Below the pieces are notes generated by a model, which saw only the letters and a list, made by a program, of their open reading frames with translations, ran no database searches and had not been told where the DNA came from. Shown here piece after piece: positions 41,518 through 49,935 of a stretch of 64,000 nt of DNA (the stretch's first letter is position 1; each line of letters opens with the position of its first letter). Where the stretch lies: positions 54,385-118,384 of the forward strand of contig JAEXGT010000084.1 of NCBI GenBank assembly GCA_023450615.1, read 5' to 3'. The stretch comes from Pseudomonadota bacterium (GTDB taxonomy: Bacteria > Pseudomonadota > Alphaproteobacteria > Rhizobiales > Beijerinckiaceae). The translations under genes were made by a program, and so were the position numbers.

Positions 41518-42735
41518 TTATTGCTTCGCCTTGCCCTCGTCCATCAGCTTTACGAAGCGGTCGAAGAGGTAGTGGCTGTCCTGCGGGCCGGGGGAGGCTT
41601 CCGGGTGGTACTGCACCGAGAAGGCCGGGCGGTCGGTAAGGGCAATGCCGCAATTCGAGCCGTCGAAGAGGGAGACGTGGGTCTCCACGGCGTTGGCGGG
41701 AAGCGTTGCCGGGTCCACCGCGAAGCCGTGATTCATGGAGGTGATCTCCACCTTGCCGGTGGTCTTGTCCTTGACCGGATGGTTCGCGCCGTGGTGGCCC
41801 TGGTGCATCTTCTGGGTCTTGGCACCGACGGCCAGGCTCAGCATCTGGTGGCCGAGGCAGATGCCGAAGGTCGGGATCTTCTCGTCCAGCACCTTCCGGA
41901 TGACCGGCACCGCATATTCGCCAGTGGCCGCCGGGTCGCCCGGGCCGTTGGAGAGGAATACGCCGTCCGGCTTCAGCGCCAGCACCTCGTCCGCCGTGGC
42001 GGTGGCGGGCACGACGGTAACCTTGCAGCCCGCGCGGGCGAGCAGGCGCAGGATGTTGCGCTTCACGCCATAATCGATGGCGACCACGTGATGCTTGGGC
42101 TCAGCCTGTTGCTGGCCATAGCCCTCGCCGCGGTTCCACGTGGTCTCGTTCCAGTCGAAGCGCTGGGTGCTGGCGACGAGCGGCACGAGGTCGAGGCCGT
42201 CCATGGAGGGGAGGGCGGCGGCCTTGGCCTTGAGGGCCTCGAGGTCGAACTCCCCCTTGGGGTTGTGGGCGATGATCGCGTTGGGCATGCCCTTGTCGCG
42301 GATGAGGGCGGTGAGCGCGCGGGTGTCGACGCCGGTCAGGCCGACGATCTGGCGGGCCTTGAGCCAGGCGTCCAGGTCGCGGGAGGCGCGCCAGTTGGAC
42401 GGCTCGGTGATGGTGGCGGCGAGCACGACGCCGCGCACGCCGGAGGACGAGGCGGCGTTCACGCTCTCGATATCCTCGTCATTGGTGCCCACATTGCCGA
42501 TATGCGGGAAGGTGAAGGTGATGATCTGCCCGGCATAGGACGGGTCCGTCAGGATCTCCTGGTAGCCCGTCATCGCGGTGTTGAAGCAGACCTCGCCGGT
42601 GGCCTCGCCCTCGGCGCCGATGCCGAAACCTTCCAGCACCGTGCCGTCCTGGAGCACGAGAACGGCTGTCGCGCGTGGCTCTTCCCAGCCACCCGAGTGG
42701 GACCCGGTGGGGTCTTTGTCTTGCAGCATCGTCAT
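41518..42735 (-). CDS. carA: Carbamoyl-phosphate synthase small subunit
   Basis: 405 residues. It hydrolyses glutamine and passes ammonia to CarB. The N domain (ATAVLVLQDGTVLEGFGIG, FNTAMTGYQEILTDPSYAGQIITFTFPHIGN) and class I amidotransferase domain (FGICLGHQMLSLAVGAKT with the catalytic Cys; VQYHPEASPGPQDS with His and Glu) are complete. ATG 42735 with AAGAGA upstream is chosen; 42729 is possible. It diverges from yqeY. Unlike in E. coli, it is not linked to carB, which lies 4.9 kb away on the same strand with unrelated genes between. Confidence 0.95.
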   Translation of the reverse strand: MTMLQDKDPTGSHSGGWEEPRATAVLVLQDGTVLEGFGIGAEGEATGEVCFNTAMTGYQEILTDPSYAGQIITFTFPHIGNVGTNDEDIESVNAASSSGVRGVVLAATITEPSNWRASRDLDAWLKARQIVGLTGVDTRALTALIRDKGMPNAIIAHNPKGEFDLEALKAKAAALPSMDGLDLVPLVASTQRFDWNETTWNRGEGYGQQQAEPKHHVVAIDYGVKRNILRLLARAGCKVTVVPATATADEVLALKPDGVFLSNGPGDPAATGEYAVPVIRKVLDEKIPTFGICLGHQMLSLAVGAKTQKMHQGHHGANHPVKDKTTGKVEITSMNHGFAVDPATLPANAVETHVSLFDGSNCGIALTDRPAFSVQYHPEASPGPQDSHYLFDRFVKLMDEGKAKQ

Positions 42736-42870
42736 GATCTCTTTAAGTCCGAGGCCAACAGGCCGTGCTTGAACAGGCCCGTACCGGGCCGCCCTTGACT
42801 GTCCTTGTGACTTAAGGGGCCGCTCGCGTCCCGTCAACGTTTCAAGCACCTTAATTTAAAGGAGATCCGT

Positions 42871-43329
42871 ATGCTGCGCGAACGATTCACCGCTGAGATG
42901 AAAGAGGCCATGAAGGCTGGCGACAAGGGCAAGCTTGGCGCGATCCGCCTGATTCAGGCCGCCCTGAAGGACAAGGATATCGAGGCCAGGGGCAACGGCA
43001 AGGAGCCGCTTTCCGACGAGGAAATCCTCGCTCTTCTCCAGAAAATGGTGAAGCAGCGCCAGGAATCGATCACCATGTACGAGCAGGGCGGCCGCCAGGA
43101 GCTCGCCGACCAGGAGAAGAACGAGGTCGCCGTCATCTCCTCCTACCTGCCCCAGCAGATGGACGAGGCCGAGACCAAGGCCGCCATCGAGGCCGCCATC
43201 GCCGAGACCGGCGCCGCCTCCATGAAGGACATGGGCAAGGTCGTGGCCGCGCTTCGGGCCAAGTACGCCGGACGCATGGATTTCGCCAAGGCCAGCGGCC
43301 TCGTGAAGGACATGCTGCCGAAGGGCTGA
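42871..43329 (+). CDS. GatB/YqeY domain protein
   Basis: 152 residues. LRERFTAEMKEAMKAGDKGKLGAIRLIQAALKDKDI and the C-terminal helical domain (ETKAAIEAAIAETGAASMKDMGKVVAALRAKYAGRMDFAKASGLVKDML) are characteristic of YqeY, which resembles the tRNA-binding tail of GatB. The function is not settled; it may help tRNA-dependent amidation or binding. AAGGAGAT precedes the ATG. It sits divergent from carA, a common arrangement in this order. Confidence 0.9.
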   Translation: MLRERFTAEMKEAMKAGDKGKLGAIRLIQAALKDKDIEARGNGKEPLSDEEILALLQKMVKQRQESITMYEQGGRQELADQEKNEVAVISSYLPQQMDEAETKAAIEAAIAETGAASMKDMGKVVAALRAKYAGRMDFAKASGLVKDMLPKG

Positions 43330-43340
43330 GCCTGTCGGCC

Positions 43341-43910
43341 TCAGGCCGCTTTGACGTTCAAGGCGGCCAAGACCTCGCGTGTCGTGACGACCTTGGCGAA
43401 TTCGTAGCGCAAGGTCGCCACGTGCACCTGATGGCTGGTGCGGGCGGGGATTGCCCCGCCGGTCCCATCAGGAATGTCGAAGCAGTCGCAGGCATCCTCG
43501 ACAAGAACCATCTCGTAGCCGAGATTGGCCCCGACCCGCACGGTCGTCGAGACGCACATGTCCGTGGTGATGCCGAACACGACGACCTTGCGGATGCCAA
43601 GACGCTTCAATCTCAGGTCGAGATCTGTTCCGATAAAGGCCGAGTTGACGCTCTTCGAGACGATAGGCTCCCCTCCCTGCGGCCCGAAGCCGGGGCGAAA
43701 CGAATTTCCGGACTGGCCGGGGGCGAGGCTGGATCCAGGCGTAATGGAATCGTGCCTGACGTGGATGATCGGCAGGTCGCGCGAGCGCCAAGCTTCGATG
43801 AGAGCCAGACCGTTCGCATCCACATCCCGGTTCCAGCGAGGCGGCCATTGCGGAAGGTCGAAAGCCTGTTGCATATCGACGGGGAGTAGAACTGAATGCG
43901 CATAGGTCAT
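43341..43910 (-). CDS. Isochorismatase-family cysteine hydrolase
   Basis: 189 residues. The catalytic triad is visible: D12 in LLPVDMQQAF, K86 in VSKSVNSAF, and C119 in GITTDMCVSTT, followed by TTVRVGANLGY. The family includes nicotinamidase-like and N-carbamoyl amide hydrolases; the substrate here is unknown. ATG 43910 (MTYAHSV) is chosen; the frame runs on to 44015. The divergent AsnC-type regulator 114 bases away is the likely controller. Confidence 0.88.
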   Translation of the reverse strand: MTYAHSVLLPVDMQQAFDLPQWPPRWNRDVDANGLALIEAWRSRDLPIIHVRHDSITPGSSLAPGQSGNSFRPGFGPQGGEPIVSKSVNSAFIGTDLDLRLKRLGIRKVVVFGITTDMCVSTTVRVGANLGYEMVLVEDACDCFDIPDGTGGAIPARTSHQVHVATLRYEFAKVVTTREVLAALNVKAA

Positions 43911-44024
43911 GGGGAAACTCCGGTTCGAGGTTTCCTCACAGGTTTCAATGCCGGTTTCACTCGACAAGATGACGGGCGAGCCGGCGAAATGCCGGTTTCC
44001 GGATCTCAAGCCCAAGGGGGCTCT

Positions 44025-44456
44025 ATGCTAGACGACAAGGACAAGATCCTCGTTGCAGCCTTGCGGAAGAACGCTCGCGAGAGCCTCGTCGGGCTCGCCC
44101 GCCATGTGGGGCTGTCCCGCAGTGCGACTCAGGAGCGGATGCGCCGTCTGGAGCGCGAAGGCGTGATCAGGGGCTACACGGTCGAGCTCGCCTCGGAGCA
44201 CGACCCCGCCGTGCGGGCGATGATCGCCGTTACCTTCGATCCCGGCTTTCGCTGCAGGCAAGTGGTGCCTCAACTCTCCGGCATTCCCGAGATCGTCGCA
44301 TGTCACTCGTTGACGGGCGCCATTGACCTGATGGTGATGGTGGCGTGCGATTCCAATGCCGCTCTCAACAGAATTCGTGACACCATTGCTGCCGTGAAGG
44401 GGGTGGCCACAGCCACCACTCATATCGTTCTGGCAACCGAATGGGCGCGAGGCTAA
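44025..44456 (+). CDS. Lrp/AsnC family regulator divergent from the hydrolase
   Basis: 143 residues. MLDDKDKILVAALRKNARESLVGLARHVGLSRSATQERMRRLEREGVIRGYTV is the AsnC-type helix-turn-helix, followed by a RAM domain (AVRAMIAVTFDPGFRC, LTGAIDLMVMVACDSNAALNRI). AAGGGGG precedes the ATG at 44025. It probably regulates itself and the divergent isochorismatase-family gene; the effector is likely an amino acid or related compound. Confidence 0.88.
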   Translation: MLDDKDKILVAALRKNARESLVGLARHVGLSRSATQERMRRLEREGVIRGYTVELASEHDPAVRAMIAVTFDPGFRCRQVVPQLSGIPEIVACHSLTGAIDLMVMVACDSNAALNRIRDTIAAVKGVATATTHIVLATEWARG

Positions 44457-44553
44457 GCGCACGAAAGTAAACCACGGGCCACTCGGCCAGTAAATGTCAA
44501 GGAGCCCGCGGGCTTCTTCGTGTTGCCTTATGCGATGGCCCCAATCCGTCGCA

Positions 44554-44583
44554 AAAAGAAAGGGCTCCGAAGAGCCCTTTTTT
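44554..44583. terminator. Bidirectional terminator
   Basis: AGGGCTC-CGAA-GAGCCCT followed by T-run on the plus strand, and preceded by AAAAAGAA, giving a T-rich tail on the minus strand. It separates convergent genes. Confidence 0.85.
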
Positions 44584-44589
44584 GTTCGA

Positions 44590-44847
44590 TCAGCGGCGCA
44601 CCATCCGGCACTTCTGAACGCGCTCGCGGATGATCCTGCCGCGAACGCGGCGCTCGACGGTTTCCCACCGGCAGACGCGGCGCGGCGGCGCCATGCGGCG
44701 GTGATCGCGATACTGTGCTTGCGTCACAAGGCCCTTGTTCGAGAGCGTAGCGCCAGCGGAGAACGGAGCGGCCTGGGCCGCATGTCCGCCGAAACCGACG
44801 AGCGCTGCAAATGCGATAGCTGCAAAACCAATTTTACCGAAAGTCAT
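44590..44847 (-). CDS. Small secreted basic protein
   Basis: 85 residues. A Sec signal peptide (KIGFAAIAFAALVGFGGHAAQA) is followed by a basic mature part (RDHRRMAPPRRVCRWETVERRVRGRIIRERVQKCRMVRR) with two cysteines that could form a disulfide. AGAGGATCACG precedes ATG 44847. No named family recognised; it resembles other short Arg-rich periplasmic proteins in this order. Confidence 0.7.
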   Translation of the reverse strand: MTFGKIGFAAIAFAALVGFGGHAAQAAPFSAGATLSNKGLVTQAQYRDHRRMAPPRRVCRWETVERRVRGRIIRERVQKCRMVRR

Positions 44848-45222
44848 TCGTGATCCTCTGTCTTGAGCCCCCGGCGCGGCAAAGACATCGTGCGTCATGA
44901 ACAATCGGTTAAAGCGGCGATGAAATTTGCGCGCGTGTCAGCAGAGAGATCAGTTGTTCGGAGACAGGATCACCGTATCGACCACGTGGATCACGCCCTT
45001 GCTCATGACGCCCGAGCCTTTCGTGCTGACCTTCCGATTTTTGCCGTTCACCGTCTTTGCCTGCGTAGGACAAAGAGCTTCGTCGCGGCGCCATGCTCTC
45101 TCAAGGAGTTGAGGTTTGCCGAACATTACCGAAGCTTAATGCCAGCATTCAGTCCCCGTTCACTGAAAGAACCCAAAATCATACGCAGGCAACGAGTTCA
45201 CTGCCTGCCTAAGGAGATTGTT
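44848..45222. other. 375-base stretch without an intact gene
   Basis: Its only recognisable content is the decayed fasciclin fragment at 44950-45066 and the leader of the BA14K gene (ribosome site AAGGAG at 45211-45216). Nothing else is supported. Confidence 0.6.
44950..45066 (-). pseudogene. Remnant of a fasciclin (FAS1) gene
   Basis: On the minus strand the bases encode TQAKTVNG, then VSTKGSGVM, then GVIHVVDTVIL and a stop, nearly identical to the C-terminal 50 residues of the intact fasciclin protein at 48545-49045, including the last residues PNN. Relative to that gene an internal segment (INDANVTKADIGASN) is reduced to two residues. No start codon, signal peptide or N-terminal two-thirds remain. 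It is best explained as a duplicated and decayed copy, about 3.6 kb from its parent and in the same orientation. Confidence 0.8.
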
Positions 45223-45750
45223 ATGAAGAGAGTTGTGTCTGGTATTGTTGCGTCCTGTTTGGCAGCTGGCGTTCTTGGTTCTGCGGTATCCGCTGCAAAT
45301 GCAGCGCCTTTATCTTTCAGCAAGCCTGATTCTGACCGCGCAAGCTTGCAGAAGGTGCAACTCCGCCATGATGATGGCCGGAACAAATTCGAGCGCCCCC
45401 GCATCGAGCGTCCGCACCAGCCGCGCCGCGTCGAGCGTCCTCGTTTCGAACGGCGTGGCGATTGGGGCTATTACAATGGGCATCGCGGATACCGCGAATA
45501 CCGTCGCGGCTATCGCCAGTATAATGGATGGTGGTTCCCGCCTGCTGCCTTCGTTGCGGGGGCGATCATTGGGGGAGCTATTGCCAATCAGCCTGCGGTC
45601 GCTGCGCCGCCCGTTTATGCTCCGGCCCGCCTGAGCGCCGCGCACGTCAACTGGTGTCAGAACCGCTGGAAGTCGTACCGCGTATCGGACAACAGCTATC
45701 AGCCCCTGAATGGGCCGAGGCAGGCCTGCGTGTCGCCCTACGGCGGCTAG
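45223..45750 (+). CDS. BA14K-family secreted protein
   Basis: 175 residues. A signal peptide (VVSGIVASCLAAGVLGSAVSAANA) leads to an Arg/His/Tyr-rich linker (PRIERPHQPRRVERPRFERR, then YRGYR repeats), a hydrophobic Gly/Ala helix (PAAFVAGAIIGGAIA) and a C-terminal BA14K motif (HVNWCQNRWKSYRVSDNSY, ending QACVSPYGG with a Cys pair). BA14K was first described as a Brucella immunoreactive lectin-like protein. ATG 45223 has AAGGAG upstream. Confidence 0.87.
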   Translation: MKRVVSGIVASCLAAGVLGSAVSAANAAPLSFSKPDSDRASLQKVQLRHDDGRNKFERPRIERPHQPRRVERPRFERRGDWGYYNGHRGYREYRRGYRQYNGWWFPPAAFVAGAIIGGAIANQPAVAAPPVYAPARLSAAHVNWCQNRWKSYRVSDNSYQPLNGPRQACVSPYGG

Positions 45751-45765
45751 GCGAGATACAAGATC

Positions 45766-45792
45766 AAGGCGGTTCTTCGGAGCCGCCTTTTT
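45766..45792 (+). terminator. Rho-independent terminator after the BA14K gene
   Basis: AAGGCGG pairs with CCGCCTT around TTCTTCGGAG, followed by a T-run. Confidence 0.82.
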
Positions 45793-45829
45793 CATGAATG
45801 CGAGCGCACATTCGGCGCGCGCAAATTTG

Positions 45830-45863
45830 GCGCATCGTCCCATCATCCTTGGGGACGATGCGC
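45830..45863. repeat. Hairpin in the 45.8-46.0 kb intergenic cluster
   Basis: GCGCATCGTCCC pairs with GGGACGATGCGC, a perfect 12-base stem with a 10-base loop. It is the first of three hairpins in 150 bases. Confidence 0.6.
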
Positions 45864-45877
45864 TTCTCGTGAGCCTA

Positions 45878-45915
45878 AAGCAGTGGACGTGAAATCGAAC
45901 TCACGTCCCCTGCTT
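45878..45915. repeat. Second hairpin of the intergenic cluster
   Basis: AAGCAG-T-GGACGTGA pairs with TCACGTCC-C-CTGCTT, a 14-pair stem with one mismatch and an 8-base loop AATCGAAC. Confidence 0.6.
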
Positions 45916-45932
45916 GAAGCTTTTGGTTTGGC

Positions 45933-45976
45933 GCATCTTTTCACGCAAAACCGGCGCCCACTTTTGCGTTCGATGC
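45933..45976. repeat. Extragenic palindrome, family B copy 2
   Basis: GCATC and GATGC ends with inner CGCAAAA and TTTTGCG arms and the core AAAACCGG-N-GCCCACTTTT. It matches the copy at 36715-36761 and a type widespread in Hyphomicrobiales as I recall. Confidence 0.7.
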
Positions 45977-46022
45977 TCTAGCACTCTCCTCCTGCCGAGG
46001 CTTCAGCGCGGACAGGCCGCGC

Positions 46023-46289
46023 TTATTTGACGGAGCCCGTGCTGGACGGTTGGCAGGCTGCGCTCTGCGAACCGGCAGGGCAGTTGGCCTTGGTCTTCGC
46101 GCTGTTCATGGCGGTGTGATGGCGAACCGCCTGATGCTTGGAGGCATGGTGCTTCGGCATCGCATGCTTCTTGGGCTGGGCTGCTTCATATGTTCCCGAG
46201 CTCTGCTGGGATGCCGTCGCGGCCTGAGCGGCCAGGGGAGCGGCCAGGAGACAGGCCAGGGTCGAGGTGGCGATCAGGAACTTCTTCAT
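46023..46289 (-). CDS. Small secreted His/Ala-rich protein
   Basis: 88 residues. A signal peptide (KKFLIATSTLACLLAAPLAAQA) precedes a mature chain rich in Ala, Gln, His, Lys and Ser (KKHAMPKHHASKHQAVRHHTAM) with a Cys pair near the end (KANCPAGSQSAACQP). The His cluster may bind metal; this is inference. ATG 46289 has GGAG upstream. No family recognised. Confidence 0.68.
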   Translation of the reverse strand: MKKFLIATSTLACLLAAPLAAQAATASQQSSGTYEAAQPKKHAMPKHHASKHQAVRHHTAMNSAKTKANCPAGSQSAACQPSSTGSVK

Positions 46290-46461
46290 CGGATCACTCC
46301 ATTGCATGAAGGTACGCATCTGTACCTTGCCTGGACGATACCGCTTGAGACTTAGGAGAGAATGAGGGCCAAGCCTATGGGCCTACCTATCGCGGCGGCA
46401 AAATGCATCCTTGAATCCGGAATGGGCTGCGCTCAATCTGCCCGCAGCGAGGGCTTCCGAT

Positions 46462-47118
46462 ATGCGGGTTCTGCTGGTCGAGGACGATCCAATGATCGGG
46501 CGAAGCCTGGTTCAGGCATTCGACGGAACCGGGATGACGGTCGACTGGGTGCGCACGGGCGACGATGCTCTCGAGGCTCTCGGCGCAAATCGTTATTCCA
46601 TCGTTCTGCTCGATCTCGGCCTTCCCGACAAAGCGGGCCTCGACGTTTTGAAGGACATGCGGCGGCGCAAGGATACGACGCCCGTGATGATCGTCACCGC
46701 GCATGACGACATCGAAATCCGCGTGGCGGGTCTCGATGGGGGCGCCGACGATTTCGTGGTGAAGCCTTTCGATGTCGATGAGCTCGCCGCTCGGATCAGA
46801 GCGGTCATCCGCCGGTATGATGGGCATGCCGCATCGATGATCGAGACATCCGAGATCATGCTCGATCTCGCGAGCCATGAGGCAACCTATAACGGCGTCA
46901 CCCAGCTTCTGCCCGCGCGCGAATTCGCGCTCATGCAGGCGCTCCTGAAACGGCCCGGCGCCATCCTGTCCCGCAGGCAGCTGGAGGATGCGCTCTATGG
47001 ATGGGGAGAGGAAGTCGAGAGCAACGCGGTCGATGTGCTCATCTACTACATTCGCCGCAAGTTCGACAACGACATCATCCGCAATGTCCGGGGCGTCGGC
47101 TGGATGGTGGTCAAATGA
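46462..47118 (+). CDS. OmpR-family response regulator (TctD/QseB-like)
   Basis: 218 residues. The receiver domain MRVLLVEDDPMIGRSL with D8-D9 and the phospho-acceptor D51 in VLLDLGLPD, plus DDFVVKPF with the conserved Lys. The C-terminal winged helix (LPAREFALMQALLKRPGAILSRRQLEDALYG, then VDVLIYYIRRKF) binds DNA. GAGGG lies before ATG 46462. Its stop overlaps the kinase start by four bases, so the two are translationally coupled. Confidence 0.92.
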   Translation: MRVLLVEDDPMIGRSLVQAFDGTGMTVDWVRTGDDALEALGANRYSIVLLDLGLPDKAGLDVLKDMRRRKDTTPVMIVTAHDDIEIRVAGLDGGADDFVVKPFDVDELAARIRAVIRRYDGHAASMIETSEIMLDLASHEATYNGVTQLLPAREFALMQALLKRPGAILSRRQLEDALYGWGEEVESNAVDVLIYYIRRKFDNDIIRNVRGVGWMVVK

Positions 47119-48443
47119 GAAACCGCACTTCGCTGCGCCGCCAGCTCACCGCATGGTTCACGATTCTGCTGATCACCTTCGGGCTTCTCGGCGGTGTGGG
47201 GGCTTACATCGTCGCGCAGCAGGATCCCGATAATTTCCTCGACGATCAGATGCGCGAGATTGCGCTCGACATCGTCGGCTCGGTCGATGATCTGGCGCAG
47301 ATGCCTGCGCCGCCCCTGGACAAATCCGACATGATCGTCGTGCAGGCATGGGATTCGGACGGACGCCTGCTCAAGTCGTTTCCCTATGACTTCGATCTGC
47401 CGCGTCAGATGAAGACGGGTTTCTCGAATTTCACGACGCCGCAAGGGAGCTGGCGCAGCTATACCTGGGTTCTGGACGATGGAACGGTGCAGGTTTCGCA
47501 GCAGGCGCGGGTGCGCCGGGAGCTTGCGCTGAAGGCGGCGTTGCCTGCTCTCGTCACCACCTTTCTGCTCATTCCTATCTCGTGGTTACTGGTGCGGTGG
47601 GTCGTCGGCCGAATTCTCAGTCCCGTGGATTACCTGACGCACCAGTTGCTTGTCCGAAGGCCCGATTCCACGCAGGTGCTTTCGTCTCCCGACATTCCCG
47701 GCGAGATCGCGCCTCTCGTGGGTGCGATGAACGAGGCGCTCGCCCGGGTCAGGGCTATGGTGGCCACGCAGAAGCAATTCGTGTCCAGCGCCGCTCATCA
47801 GCTGCGCACGCCATTGACGGCCCTGCGCATCCAGGTGCGCAACCTGCGCCACTCGTCGAGCCGCGGCGCGGCGGACGATATCCTGAAGGAGATGGAATCC
47901 GGCCTCCTGCGGATGTCCGATCTGACCGGCCAGTTGCTCACGCTCGCCCGCGCCGAGACGCAGCCGCCGAGCAAGGCCCCGCAGCCGGTATCGCTCGCCG
48001 ATGCGCTGCAGGAGGCGATTGCCGGCGTGTTCGCGCTCGCGCAGAGCAAGCACATCACGCTGTCCTCGACGGAGATGGCGCCCGTTTCGATCAAGGCCGA
48101 TCGGCACGACCTCGTGATGTTGTTATCGAATCTTCTCGACAACGCGATCCGCTACACACCGCAGAACGGGCGCATCGATCTCTCCTCGCGCGTAGAAGGA
48201 TCGAAGGTGATCGTGGAGATTGCCGATAGCGGACCAGGGATTCCCGACGATCTCATCGCCCGCGTGTTCGATCCTTTCGTGCGCGCCGACAAGGAACAGG
48301 AGGGAACGGGCCTAGGGCTTTCGATCGTCAAGGCTCTCGCCGCGCGGATCGAGGCGCAGGTTTCGCTCTCCAACAGAGGGGAGCGAGGCGGTCTCGTCGC
48401 TCTTGTCGAACTGCCCATCGCGCAGGACTTGGCAAGCGGGTGA
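47115..48443 (+). CDS. Sensor histidine kinase (TctE/QseC-like)
   Basis: 442 residues. An N-terminal membrane helix (LTAWFTILLITFGLLGGVGAYIVA), a periplasmic 2CSK-type sensor region (DPDNFLDDQMREIALDIV), a second helix (ALPALVTTFLLIPISWLLVRWV), then HAMP-like linker, H-box FVSSAAHQLRTPLTALRIQV, N-box LLSNLLDNAIRYTP and G-boxes (IADSGPGIPDDLI, GTGLGLSIVKALA). Together with the preceding regulator it forms a complete two-component system. The signal is unknown; TctE-type relatives respond to carboxylates. Confidence 0.92.
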   Translation: MRNRTSLRRQLTAWFTILLITFGLLGGVGAYIVAQQDPDNFLDDQMREIALDIVGSVDDLAQMPAPPLDKSDMIVVQAWDSDGRLLKSFPYDFDLPRQMKTGFSNFTTPQGSWRSYTWVLDDGTVQVSQQARVRRELALKAALPALVTTFLLIPISWLLVRWVVGRILSPVDYLTHQLLVRRPDSTQVLSSPDIPGEIAPLVGAMNEALARVRAMVATQKQFVSSAAHQLRTPLTALRIQVRNLRHSSSRGAADDILKEMESGLLRMSDLTGQLLTLARAETQPPSKAPQPVSLADALQEAIAGVFALAQSKHITLSSTEMAPVSIKADRHDLVMLLSNLLDNAIRYTPQNGRIDLSSRVEGSKVIVEIADSGPGIPDDLIARVFDPFVRADKEQEGTGLGLSIVKALAARIEAQVSLSNRGERGGLVALVELPIAQDLASG

Positions 48444-48544
48444 GGGGCATGATCCGAGAAACCCGAGCCTGTTGATTGCGCACACGAGAAGCTGAGCGCA
48501 GGAAAGAAGCCTGGAGCGCTGGGGGGACGCTCCAGGCGGAGGGA

Positions 48545-49045
48545 TCAGTTGTTCGGGGGCAGGATCACGGTGTCGACCACGTGGATCACGCCGTTCGAAG
48601 CGCCGATGTCGGCTTTCGTGACATTGGCGTCGTTGATCATGACGCCCGAGCCTTTCGTGCTGACCTTCAGCTCTTTGCCGTTCACCGTCTTTGCCTGCGT
48701 GAGCTTGACGACGTCGGCTGCCGTCACCCGCCCGGGGACGACGTGGTAGGTCAGGATGGCGGTGAGCTTGTCCTTGTTCTCGGGCTTCAGAAGGTTCTCG
48801 ACCGTTCCGGCGGGCAGCTTGGCGAAGGCCGCATCCGTGGGGGCGAAGACCGTGAAGGGGCCGGAGCCTTTGAGGGTGGAGACGAGGCCCGCCTCGGTCA
48901 GCGCGGTCGCAAGGGTCTTGAACTGACCGGCTGCGACGGCCGTGTCGACGATGTCCTGATCCGCGGCGCGGGCGCTCGTGCCTCCGGCGACGAGTCCGAG
49001 AGCCGCAACCGCTGCGAGCGTCAGATTCCTGATTTCGAATTTCAT
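48545..49045 (-). CDS. Fasciclin (FAS1) domain secreted protein
   Basis: 166 residues. A signal peptide (LTLAAVAALGLVAGGTSARA) and a single FAS1 domain (DIVDTAVAAGQFKTLATALTEAGLVSTLKGSGPFTVFAPTDAAFAKLPAGTV and GVIHVVDTVILPPNN). Bacterial FAS1 proteins mediate surface adhesion or exopolysaccharide binding; some are implicated in symbiosis. GGAGCATG lies upstream of the ATG. A second, decayed copy of its C-terminal part lies at 44950-45066. Confidence 0.92.
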   Translation of the reverse strand: MKFEIRNLTLAAVAALGLVAGGTSARAADQDIVDTAVAAGQFKTLATALTEAGLVSTLKGSGPFTVFAPTDAAFAKLPAGTVENLLKPENKDKLTAILTYHVVPGRVTAADVVKLTQAKTVNGKELKVSTKGSGVMINDANVTKADIGASNGVIHVVDTVILPPNN

Positions 49046-49238
49046 CGTTCATGCTCCTTGCACAGACTAGCTCGGCCGCTCCTCGGCGGCCGGGGAGAGC
49101 CATCATTTGGCCTCTGGCGTTTCATATGATGCAAATTCATTTTCATGACACTCAAGTTTTCGTGAGAAGAACATCGTTTTTATTGACAGTAAAAAAGATA
49201 CGGGTTGAATTGATCCCTGTGAAAACGAGAGGCGAGGA

Positions 49239-49823
49239 ATGTTGTCGGAGACGCTGGCTGACGGGCTGGGGCAGTACGGAATCGGCGCCAAGGTGAGGGC
49301 GCTGCGTCAGGGGAAGAAGCTCGGCCTCGTGCAGCTCGGGGAGCATACGGGCCTCTCGCCGGCCATGCTGTCCAAGATCGAGCGCGGGCAGCTCATTCCC
49401 ACGCTGCCGACCCTGATGCGCATCGCCATGGTCTTCGGCGTCGGCCTCGACCATTTCTTCGCCGAGCCGCCTGACCGGCCCAAGATCGCGGTGGTCCGCA
49501 AGGCGGATCGGCTGCGCCTGCCGGACAGGCCGCGGGAGGACATGCCGTCCTACTTCTTCGAAAGCCTCGACTTCCCCGTGACCGACCGCAAGATGCAGGC
49601 CTTCTATGCGGAGTTCCCCGCATCGTCGAAGGAGACGCAGCCGCACAGGCACAGCGGCGCGGAGCTGGTCTATGTCATCAAGGGACAGCTCGTCCTCGCC
49701 ATCGACGGAGCCGACTTCGTTCTCGACGAGGGCGATGCGATCTATTTCGATTCCGGCGCGCCGCACAGCTACCGGTGCGAGCGGCCCGAACCCTGCTCAG
49801 CCATCGTCGTGACCGTGCCGTGA
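49239..49823 (+). CDS. XRE-cupin transcription regulator
   Basis: 194 residues. Helix-turn-helix (IGAKVRALRQGKKLGLVQLGEHTGLSPAMLSKIERGQLIPTLPTLMRIAMVFGVGLDHFF) and a C-terminal cupin (PHRHSGAELVYVIKGQLVLAIDGADFVLDEGDAIYFDSGAPHSYR), which senses a small ligand. This layout resembles PuuR/SutR-type regulators. It diverges from the fasciclin gene with about 190 bases between, so that gene is a possible target. GAGGCGAGG lies just before the ATG. Confidence 0.88.
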   Translation: MLSETLADGLGQYGIGAKVRALRQGKKLGLVQLGEHTGLSPAMLSKIERGQLIPTLPTLMRIAMVFGVGLDHFFAEPPDRPKIAVVRKADRLRLPDRPREDMPSYFFESLDFPVTDRKMQAFYAEFPASSKETQPHRHSGAELVYVIKGQLVLAIDGADFVLDEGDAIYFDSGAPHSYRCERPEPCSAIVVTVP

Positions 49824-49935
49824 GGGCCGCGATGGCGGAGCCTGTGAATAATGGGCAAAGAACAGCTTGGCTTTGGGGTTTTTAACCCGATCTCCGCTGC
49901 CCTAGTTTATGGAGCAGGTTTGGAGAATCCGCTTC

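Noticed and set aside
44909..45112. Functional small gene over the fasciclin remnant
   Set aside because: The best-matching frame has no start codon or signal peptide; other frames on either strand merely mirror the duplicated sequence.
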